The notes beneath the pieces were generated by a model that ran no database searches, was not told the DNA's origin, and saw only the letters and a program-made list of their open reading frames with translations. From contig BAAHQB010000018.1 of NCBI GenBank assembly GCA_054601695.1, positions 744,001-808,000 of the forward strand: a stretch of 64,000 bases of DNA, given 5' to 3'. Below are positions 1 to 64,000 of the stretch, piece after piece. Source of the stretch: Amorphochlora amoebiformis. Lineage: Eukaryota > Cercozoa > Chlorarachniophyceae. Made by a program: the position numbers and the translations under genes. Position 1 is the stretch's first letter. Each line of letters opens with the position of its first letter.

Positions 1-4376
<4,376 letters not shown>

Positions 4377-4809
4377 ATCAGATATTATCTGGCGATCCTC
4401 AGATTTGGACCTCCGAACCGGTCATGCGCAACACAATCGTGAACAGTTCTTCGTAAAGATAGACGAAATATTTGGGTACGTTCCCCCCCACGTTATGAAC
4501 GTTAAAATTATTTTTACTTGGCGATGGTTGCGAGTGGAAAAGTATGCTTCCCGAGGCAGGGGATGTCTTCCGTCACGCGCCTTTCGATCCCATTAAATGT
4601 GGGTGCCGAGCCGAGATGCAATATTCGTATATATATACTTGATATAGAAGTATATTCATATATTTAGATATTACGATATTGTATATATTCTATCTAGATA
4701 ATCCCCGGTAAGATATCTGCAACCACGAGGGAGCCGCGTGGCCGTAAACAAAGCCCAGTGGCAACCGTGATACAGCGCGTGCTTCCCTGATTCACGAGCG
4801 CAAATAACA
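4377..4809. promoter_or_regulatory. Divergent promoter region, KDM8-like / GDAP2
   Basis: This 433-bp gap lies between two start codons pointing outward, so it must hold both promoters. A TA-rich segment at about 4621-4690 is the only local composition change. I could not identify a specific element such as a placed TATA box or initiator. Confidence 0.5.
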
Positions 4810-22448
<17,639 letters not shown>

Positions 22449-23037
22449 CTGCCTGGTATGTAGTTAAATGCACTGTCGGGTCTCTGATCTTGCGATTGTG
22501 AAACTGATCAAAGATACTCATACATGATTACGGGAAAGTTTCTAGATTCGCTTTATTCAGTTTCTCGGTTCTAATATAAGTTAACCTCACCTACCGGCCG
22601 GGATGCATCTAGTGCATGAGCACGTATTTCACTTCCTACACATCACATCCAGTACATATTTCACTCATGTTCATTTGACTATTTTTACTAGTTTTAGTAT
22701 AACAATATGCATAAAATACACATCATTATTGCTTTTTGTCTACCTTCTTTCTAGTTTTGGTTGGCAATATTCTAGATATTACCTAAAAGTAAAGTCGACA
22801 CTAGATCTAGATCTACTAGTACTAAATCTAGCACTGTAAGTGTAAAACGTATCCTATGAACCATCCTGTCGATCTAGATTCTAGATCATTGCAATTGAGT
22901 CGTTGAATTCACACAATAATATCATAACTCGTAAGCCTTGAGATCATGCTGATCACAAATCATTCTAAATGCTTGTATATAATATATATACATATATATA
23001 TATCTAGATATATATATATATATGTATATATATATAC

Positions 23038-23082
<45 letters not shown>

Positions 23083-23251
23083 ATCTACCAGATCTATATG
23101 CAAAAATATATTACATTGTGAAGTGCTGAAATCTAGGAAATACTCAGTACTGGTCAAGTTGAACACATGCTTCGGATTCGAGATCTACTTGATAGGTTCC
23201 AAGAATCCCAAGCGCCCCAAAAGGGGCATATTCGTTGTTCTCTTAATGCAT
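22449..23251. other. CTAG-rich tail-to-tail gap, GDAP2 / RBM39
   Basis: An 803-bp gap between two convergent stop codons. It carries about 13 CTAG tetranucleotides, several stacked as TCTAGATCTAGA-like runs near 22800 and 22870, against about 3 expected by chance. It also has a (TA)n tract at 22980-23080. No open frame here looks coding. Both polyadenylation regions must lie in it, but I cannot place them. Confidence 0.7.
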
Positions 23252-27046
<3,795 letters not shown>

Positions 27047-27403
27047 GAGATAGCGATGCACCTGGTAGGGAGAAAACAACCGCGAAGGGAGGTAGGTTGA
27101 AATATCGTGCGACAGGCTCGGATTGCGCAGGTGGAAACACCCAAACCGGGGGTGGGGATTTACCGAGAGGCCATTTTTTATGGAGATTTGGTTCACACTA
27201 TTAAATAACATTTTCTCATTCTGGGAAATATTTTTTTCTCACTTTCAGGGTCTCAAAAGAGGGGAAATGGGGGGTTTAATCACTCAGCGATCGGCGTCTC
27301 CTCGCACTCCGTTGCCCGAACTTTTATTATATCCTTTTGGAATTATTCGGGTAAACGTTGCGTGACTTCCCAGCCTGTCACACTGTGACATACCAGAAAG
27401 ACA
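27047..27403. promoter_or_regulatory. Divergent promoter region, RBM39 / BTB gene
   Basis: A 357-bp gap between outward-facing start codons, free of (TA)n, at ordinary base composition, with a T-rich stretch at about 27165-27245. No specific element was recognised. Confidence 0.5.
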
Positions 27404-29109
27404 ATGGAGATGGAAGCCCAAGGGGGGCCAGCGGTCAGTCCTATGCCCATCTCAGGTTCCGATGAGAAAGCTGGGATGAGGAAGAACAACAAGCGCTTCA
27501 TTCTTAGGCCGGGGGAACGTTGTTTGACTCTTGTTAGCGCTGAGCACACCAAGGCTGAGACAGAGTGGAAGGTCGACGATAAGGTTGAGGTGAGGAAGAT
27601 ACGCTCTTTGTACCAAATCGTCTAAAGTTCGTTCTGTAACCCTACGTCCACCAAATAGGCTCCCTGGACTGATGGAGAGCTTTACCCGGGGCGAATCGCC
27701 GAGAAGCACGAGGATGGTTCCTAAACACCGCGGGAAAAACTATTTGGATGCTAATAAATTTTCTCGTCAGGTACCTACACCGTTCAGTTTGATGATGGAG
27801 ATGTGCGAACCATGCCTAGTGAAGGATTCGTGCGCATCGACAAGTTCGACACCTCCACCCCCTTCAAGGCCATTGAGGGAACGACGATCACTTGCAGCGA
27901 GAAGTGCTCTCAGTCGTATCCGCTCTCGTCTCTGTTTGACTACTCTCATGGCGTCAAGGGGAGCAAGAACAACGAGTGGAGGGTGAAGGTTACCAAGCAA
28001 CAGAACGTCAGCGACAACAAGAATGGTCCCAAAAAAAATGTCAAGCTCACCGTTCGATTCTCCAAGAACTATTACATCTCCCGCATCCACATCTACAGCA
28101 CAATGCCGGACCAAGTAAACACCATGACGAACTACTCCCTCTGCGTCATTCCCACAGAATCTGCAAGCTCCAAGCTTGCTCAGAAGCCAGTGGAGATCTC
28201 AAAGCTTGTCGACACATCCAAGGACAACGGCATGCGCGAGTTTGTGATTGAGAAACACCTTAGGGCGATGATCGTCACCCTGCCCTACCCCTCCTCGAAG
28301 AAGTGGATTGGACTGGGCGCTATCGATATCTTCCACAAGAGTGCTGAGGAGAAGAGCAACAGCAAAGCCACTAATTTCAGGGAGGATGTGGGAAGCCTGC
28401 TGAAAAATCCGATCTTCGCTGACTGTCAGATTATAGCCGGCTCTGGACCTGATAGGCGATCAATCGCTTGCCACAAAAATATTCTCGCTTGCCGAAGCGA
28501 TTTTTTCCGGAGAATGCTCGAGAGCTCTTCGCTGTCGCAGTCTCCAGCACCAGGGAAGCACAAGAAGAAGCACGCGCCTGACTTCTCTGACCGCCATCCC
28601 AGGAAGCGGGTCAAACTGTCGAAGGGTGAGAACCTCGGAGATGGGAAGCGTTCAGTCTCGAAAGTTACGATTGAGACTGGGCCAATATCTATCAATTCTA
28701 GCCCATCCTCGGACTCCAAGACACCCAAATTTGAAGAAAGCTTCTGCAGCCCATTCGAGCGCAAAGGGGCTGAAAATCTGCATGGAGCAGCCCACGTCCT
28801 ACCTGTCTCGGCCAAGATGCAGGAAATCCTTATGCCGGATCTCTCCTACTCCATCCTCATGTCGGTGTTAACCTTCATCTACGAGGATAAGCTCATCATC
28901 AAGGACGTTGACGAGGCCGTTGACCTCTGGTGCACCTCGGAGAAGTACCAGTTCCTTCGACTTCAAGAGCAAGTCGAGAAATATCTTGAGAATAATCTCA
29001 CAGTCGAGAAAGGTGTTGTACTATAACTCCCCAAACATCTTAAACATGTCCACCACCCTCATGATACCCGTATCACATATGTGCATCAATGTACTATATA
29101 TATATATTA

Positions 29110-29177
<68 letters not shown>

Positions 29178-29192
29178 ATAATATATAATATA

Positions 29193-29225
<33 letters not shown>

Positions 29226-29288
29226 GGATATGTATATATATATATATATATATAATATAATATAGAAATATATAAATGTATGTATATT

Positions 29289-29329
<41 letters not shown>

Positions 29330-29361
29330 CACACACACACACATACGCACACACACACACA

Positions 29362-29423
<62 letters not shown>

Positions 29424-29476
29424 GCACAGCTCTATGAATAACACGCACACACACGCACACACACGCACGCATACAA

Positions 29477-29559
<83 letters not shown>

Positions 29560-29662
29560 AATATACACCTATACACACATATATAATATACACAGTATAA
29601 TATATATAAATATGACTATACTTATAGCATAGTCATATACATATATAAAAATATATATATAC

Positions 29663-29715
<53 letters not shown>

Positions 29716-30320
29716 ACATACACATATATATATATATATATCTATGTATACGTAACATTTTACATGATTTCATTATGTACGTGTTCATTATGTAGCTGTC
29801 CAGTGTATGCTTGTACATACACATACATGTAAATTTCAAAGTTGTAAAAAAATGGTAATAAGGATAAATACACTATGCAGGTACATATGTAGAGAAAGCG
29901 AGTAGAGATTGATGTATGCATGTATGCACATAAATACATATATATTACATGTACAATATGTATATACATACATACATACATTTATTCATACACATATAAA
30001 TATATACATACACATACATACACACACACATATGAATCCATAGATATTTTCATTATACGATAGTATGTAAACATTAGACACATACACATCTATCTACACA
30101 TATACATATACACACATACATACATATATACATACATACACATATTTATATATATATAGATACAACCACACACATACACACATACACATACACATACACA
30201 CAAATATATATATATATATACATATAGATATACATATATATATATATATATACATATACACATACATACATATACATAATATGTAATTACATGCATTTTG
30301 TTATACATCATATGCACATA

Positions 30321-30364
<44 letters not shown>

Positions 30365-30638
30365 GTAATATGTAATTACATGCATTTTGTTATATACATA
30401 TGCATATAAATGGATATATACACATACATACACGTATACATACATATCCATTTATATACACATGTACATAACAAAATGTATGTGATTACGTATCACATAC
30501 ATACACATATAAATATGTGTGTGTGTATATATATGTGTATGTGTATATTATATGTATGTGCATACATACATACATATATATATGTATATATATGTATACA
30601 TATACATATATATATATATGCGTGTGTGTGGTTGTATC

Positions 30639-30698
<60 letters not shown>

Positions 30699-30976
30699 TG
30701 TGTATGTGTCTAATGTTTACATACTATCGTATAATGAAAATATCTATATACACGTCTGACCAAAACTGCTTATTATATTCAGCAATCGGGATTTGCCGTT
30801 CGCTTCGCGAACTTCCCCTTCTGGGCAGCTTAAAGGAGCTCTTGATTTCCTATCTGGCCCAGCATATAGATACGGCGATGGTCAAGAAGGAATTCGTCAG
30901 CATTCCCAAGGACATCATGCACAATATATTCTGTCAGACACAGAATCAACGCCAGATCGAGAACGCGTTCTCCTAG
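27404..30976 (+). CDS. Tudor / discoidin-like / BTB / BACK protein
   Basis: Exons: 27404-27589, 27659-27716, 27771-29012, 30783-30976 (TAG). Phases agree, giving about 559 residues. Residues about 54-105 look like a Tudor/agenet-type barrel ([36 protein letters not shown]) and are formed only after joining three exons. Residues about 120-270 resemble a discoidin/F5-F8-type beta sandwich ([19 protein letters not shown] ... [10 protein letters not shown]). A BTB/POZ fold begins at about 290 ([29 protein letters not shown]). It is split by an insert of roughly 100 residues rich in Lys/Ser, with possible nuclear signals (KHKKKH, PRKRVK), and resumes with [24 protein letters not shown]-like helical end follows ([23 protein letters not shown]). 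BTB-BACK proteins usually act as Cullin-3 substrate adaptors; that role and a chromatin link are inference. Intron 3 is 1.77 kb and holds a large inverted repeat. Confidence 0.85.
30042..30745. repeat. Large imperfect inverted repeat in BTB-gene intron 3
   Basis: The outer arms at 30042-30093 and 30694-30745 are exact reverse complements over 52 bp. Further in, pairs such as AGATACAACCACACACA (about 30157) with TGTGTGTGGTTGTATCT (about 30625) and the ACATGCATTTTGTTATA region (about 30290) with ACATAACAAAATGTATG (about 30466) also oppose each other. The whole block is a palindrome of about 700 bp centred near 30.4 kb, ending 37 bases before the last exon. Confidence 0.85.
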
Positions 30977-31656
30977 CCGTTGCAGATTGAATAAGCCCCG
31001 CGTGGGCTTCGCCTAGGCGAGGCAGTGAAATTCTCATAATTAATAATTCCTATTTACTACGGTCTAGATATTTTTGATATTCTCTAGATTCTAGATAATA
31101 CTAGTACTATATCTAGCTATAGCTAGTACTTGTAGTTGTATGCGTTTAATTATTAACTAGGTAATCTTACACTACGTATATACTAGCACTAGTACATATA
31201 TACGAACCGAATATTGTAAATGATTATACAAGACTAATTGCCAACGGTTTTATTAATGCATAGTTTCGCACACGCACTAGCATACACTCACGGTGACTCG
31301 AATTTCAATCGATTTCGTCTAGTTCGTATTTGATAACTCAAGTGTAATAACAACAATTAATACAGAAGCACGCGAATCGTGACGCGATAAATAATCTGGA
31401 ACCTCAGACTGAAAATTTACTAGATTTAGTCACAGTGTACAGCCACAACTAGACAAATTCACAATACATGGGATAATTCGGTACAATAAGTAGACAAGAC
31501 CGCCGGCATGAAATGGGAGTCTAGATATCACCCTTGAACACGCTGCCACGCGCACGAAGTGCAGAATGAGTCTGTTTTAATACATTTACTCAACCACACC
31601 GATGATATATGCGTGTATATGACCACAAAATGTTATGACATGGTACACTATATGTT

Positions 31657-31740
<84 letters not shown>

Positions 31741-31892
31741 CATACACTTAATACATATACATATACATAATTATAACGATACTCTCCAAGCAAATGTACA
31801 TATTTTCTTCTTTGTTAGATACCACGTCGGCTAGGATGGTTGCGAAGTAACTTGGCGAGACGATAGAGGTTTTACGAGGGTTGGAGGCCGGC
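30977..31892. other. CTAG-rich tail-to-tail gap, BTB gene / gene A
   Basis: A 916-bp gap between convergent stops. It has about 16 CTAG words, many clustered at 31060-31200, and the 10-bp palindrome CGCCTAGGCG at 31010-31019 just after the BTB stop, followed by a (TA)n block at 31660-31738. The open frame over 31800-31930 on the minus strand is partly the last exon of gene A, read here in a different frame. Confidence 0.7.
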
Positions 31893-38636
<6,744 letters not shown>

Positions 38637-39436
38637 CTGGAAAAAAATATTACCGAATCCCCTGAAAAAATATTACCTACGTACTAAACGTCTTGTAAAC
38701 ATTCTGAAGCCTAAGACGGTACATAACTCTCATTATTGTAAACTGAACTACATGTACGAACTCACGTACACATAATTAACGATATTATACCTTCTTGTAG
38801 GTGTATGAACCAACGTTATGCTCTCACTGGTGCGTTATATCTATTCGACCTGTGTACGCTCTCACTGCCGTCTCTTCCTTTTCAATCTCTCTCCTCTTAC
38901 GTTATCTCTCCCCCCACGTTTTCTCTCCCTCTTCTACCTCCTCCGTCTCTTTCCTTTTCTTCCTCTCCCCGCTCGCTCTAGTTTAAGTGAACTCCATCTC
39001 CCCGGAAAAAAACGAAATAAAATGTTAAAACCGTTTCCACCCCACACGCGATCCCAAACAGTCCGCACAACCTGGTATATGGATATCGGATGTTTTGGAA
39101 TGTACGTGAATGTTACATGTGCTTATGATGCGCGTATTCAGAAGGAATAATTGTCTTTTTTTGCTCTTGTAACATACATGTATATCTTTACGTTTGAATG
39201 TACCCATCCATTGGAGAGGCCGCTTGGGATACTTGCAAGTACGCGGTCAAAATCAACACGATGGCCACCATCGGAGGAACAAAGGATTTTTTTAATATTT
39301 GTATCAATGGGTATGCATGCAAGGATATTGTTAAGGATATTATGATATCATTTCTACATGCTAAAATATTATTTTAAATATTCAGATATCAAAATATATT
39401 ATCTTCGAAATAAAAATAATTCTCGGCAAACCTAAG
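38637..39436. promoter_or_regulatory. Divergent promoter region, gene A / gene B
   Basis: About 0.8 kb separate the first supported exons of two outward genes. It holds the unresolved 5' exon(s) of gene A (an ATG near 38740 on the minus strand), a pyrimidine-rich stretch at 38870-38980, and a T/A-rich segment at 39340-39420. No clear promoter motif was seen. The short open frames here show no convincing protein pattern. Confidence 0.4.
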
Positions 39437-56845
<17,409 letters not shown>

Positions 56846-57456
56846 TTATAACTTACTAGACTCAGGGTACTTCACTAGCTACAGCTAGCCTGAAATTTAA
56901 TGATTAACTAGATTAAACTCTAGAACTCGAACTTGGAACAATCAGATTTATCAATTGATAAGTTCTAGTATTTATCAAGTTATAACTAGCATAAAACAGA
57001 GGTCTTCGAACTAAAGCAACATCTAGAGGAGTCCGATGCTTCCACAGGACTTACTCTCATTACTAGAGCACTAGCTAGTTATAATTGACGTCGCAAACAG
57101 ATTTTTTATATAACTATAGTTAGATTGTATTTAATTAGAGTATTGGACAGTATGGTTTACTACAGTATAACTAGTATAAATCTTTCAAAATTAGCTAGAT
57201 CTAGAGATTAGCGACAGAACTGAAAGGTAATATTTAGAATATCGCCACCTTAGGAAAGCTTAATATTGGTGTCTGGATCAGGAGCTATCTACTATATACG
57301 TACGGGGGTATTGGTTTTACCATTCATTCATTAATGTCTAAATACTTTGCAAAGGAATATCGACCATAGCTTAATGCTTAATTATAAATTTACAACCTAG
57401 ATAACGGTATTGGCGTTGTCTACGTCCCACATCTAGCACATGTTGAGGTTAGCACA
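56846..57456. other. CTAG-rich tail-to-tail gap, gene B / glycosyltransferase-like
   Basis: A 611-bp gap between convergent stops. I count 16 CTAG words against two to three expected. There is no (TA)n tract and no plausible coding frame. Confidence 0.75.
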
Positions 57457-58419
57457 CTAATACTTGACCGGGTGTACCAAGAACCTGCCACCAGCTTGTT
57501 TCTCATCGGTGATATACTTTGAGTAAGTGTCTCGTGTGTATCTTTGCTTGCACGAGTAATATTTCTCCGATACCTCTTCGATTTCGGCGTACGTAAAGCC
57601 CAAGGCACTACAGATCGAAGGAGTTCCCATCTCCGACTGCGCGTGAGCGCCATTCCTCAACTCGACGAAGAGTCGGTGTAAGAACTTCCGTGAGTAGTAG
57701 ACGATGTGCTCATTGTGCTTGACCATTAGCCCATTCCTGACGAATCGTTGCCTGAAGCGCTGCGAAGTGTACGGTGCCCAAAATTGTTCTTTTAAGGGGT
57801 AGCTATCTCTCCAATAGGTGGTCACTAAGTCTGCTCGCCCCGAATACATCTGAAATAAGTCTCCCCAATTCCCAGTGTACTCGAGGTCATCCTCTATCAC
57901 CCACAGTCCACATCCCTTGTAGACCCCTTTCTTCTGCTGATACTGCTTCAGCGTCGTCAAAATTGCCTCGTCGTGGAGATAATAAGCGTACGAGGCCATC
58001 CCAATTCGACCAACGTGGAACTTTTTCATGGATTTGGATAAATCGGGAAACAGCTCCATAATATCCTCATCGGAGTACGCGTATACCCGTTCACCGAATT
58101 CCATTTTAAGCTGTTTCAACGCAAGCCTTCCCTTTTTGATAGTGGCCAGTCCCCGAGCGGTTGAGGACTCAGTTTGGTTAAGGATCTCGGCCTCTGTGTG
58201 TGAGTTGACCGATATGATGACCTCATGGTCGCTCGCTTCGCTGATGATCCGGTGTATCCTTTCAATCATGGCGTCCGTAGGTAGGTAAGTCCGAACTATC
58301 ACCAAATTCTTCTTGCACTGTGAGGAAAACTCCGTCGAATTGGACGCAGAGGGGTGTGAAGGACGGCAGAAACACCCCACGGCTATCGTGACTAGGAGTA
58401 AACGCGCCCAAGCACCCAT
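57457..58419 (-). CDS. Secreted or type II glycosyltransferase-like protein
   Basis: A single uninterrupted frame of 320 residues from the ATG at 58419, stopping with TAG. Residues 1-18 (GAWARLLLVTIAVGCFC) look like a signal peptide or short anchor, supporting this start over the in-frame ATG at 58506, which would put 29 polar residues ahead of it. After a Ser/Asn-rich stretch comes an alpha/beta domain with KNLVIVRTYLPTDAMIERI, HEVIISVNSHTEAEI, RVYAYSDEDIMELFP and, at 172-180, GLWVIEDDLEYTG. The acidic EDD after a hydrophobic strand resembles the metal-binding DxD region of GT-A glycosyltransferases. NST and NQT are possible N-glycosylation sites. I cannot name the family, and donor and acceptor are unknown. 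It is the only intron-less gene in the window. Confidence 0.75.
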   Translation of the reverse strand: MGAWARLLLVTIAVGCFCRPSHPSASNSTEFSSQCKKNLVIVRTYLPTDAMIERIHRIISEASDHEVIISVNSHTEAEILNQTESSTARGLATIKKGRLALKQLKMEFGERVYAYSDEDIMELFPDLSKSMKKFHVGRIGMASYAYYLHDEAILTTLKQYQQKKGVYKGCGLWVIEDDLEYTGNWGDLFQMYSGRADLVTTYWRDSYPLKEQFWAPYTSQRFRQRFVRNGLMVKHNEHIVYYSRKFLHRLFVELRNGAHAQSEMGTPSICSALGFTYAEIEEVSEKYYSCKQRYTRDTYSKYITDEKQAGGRFLVHPVKY

Positions 58420-58674
58420 GCCAGCTTCCTGAGAGTCTTGGCTTCGTTTCGGATTCCACGTTGGTACACCCGGCTCATTCTGCACAAGTATTAGAGGGTA
58501 TCTCAATTCTTATCATGTTTAGTCACTCAGTGTGACATAACTTATTAAAGGTTCACACACTTTAAGCTGCAGCAACACATGTCGGGAATACTGTGTAAGA
58601 TTGCCGCGAAGCCGACTTAATTAGTTTTTCTTCGGAACTCACATAATATTTCGTGCAATGGCGTTGTCACCGGC
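58420..58674. promoter_or_regulatory. Divergent promoter region, glycosyltransferase-like / PPR
   Basis: A 255-bp gap between outward-facing start codons, the shortest of the four such gaps. It contains no (TA)n. No specific element was recognised. Confidence 0.5.

Positions 58675-64000
<5,326 letters not shown>

Overview
This is nuclear DNA from a eukaryote, most likely a single-celled one; the sequence does not settle which lineage. Small exons at ordinary base composition lie in an ocean of (TA)n, and every recognised gene except one is split by GT-AG introns. TAA, TAG and TGA all act as ordinary stops. The interspersed telomere-type repeat is TTAGGG. Nothing looks prokaryotic or organellar.

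Because introns fragment the genes, simple open reading frames hide most of the content. I rebuilt the genes by joining exons at GT/AG sites and requiring the codon phase to carry through each join. The result is eight protein genes whose strands alternate without exception: KDM8-like JmjC hydroxylase (-, 1-4376, runs off the left edge); GDAP2 homologue (+, 4810-22448, 23 exons, about 494 residues); RBM39/CAPER splicing factor (-, 23252-27046, 9 exons, about 460 residues); Tudor/discoidin-like/BTB/BACK protein (+, 27404-30976, 4 exons); unrecognised gene A (-, 31893 to about 38636); unrecognised gene B (+, about 39437-56845, about 23 exons); secreted or type II glycosyltransferase-like protein (-, 57457-58419, one exon); pentatricopeptide-repeat protein (+, 58675-63284, 4 exons). 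Neighbours are head-to-head over a few hundred bases (four shared promoter regions) or tail-to-tail over 0.6-0.9 kb. The three tail-to-tail gaps are strikingly rich in the tetranucleotide CTAG.

Introns fall into two classes: compact ones of about 50-90 bp, and expanded ones of 0.3-1.9 kb made of (TA)n with some (CA)n, (TAA)n, CT-rich tracts, a roughly 190-bp (GC)n block and TTAGGG/CCCTAA arrays. GDAP2 is about 8 percent coding over 17.6 kb. In several introns the 5' splice site merges into (TA)n or into a telomere-type repeat. Introns also hold two copies of a tRNA-derived SINE-like family, a solo-LTR-like element, a large inverted repeat and duplicated splice-site segments.

The recognised genes are housekeeping in type (protein hydroxylation, macro/CRAL-TRIO, splicing, BTB adaptor, organelle RNA binding) and do not form one pathway. 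The unusual things here are the architecture: alternating gene order, microsatellite introns, telomere repeats at splice donors, and new repeat families.
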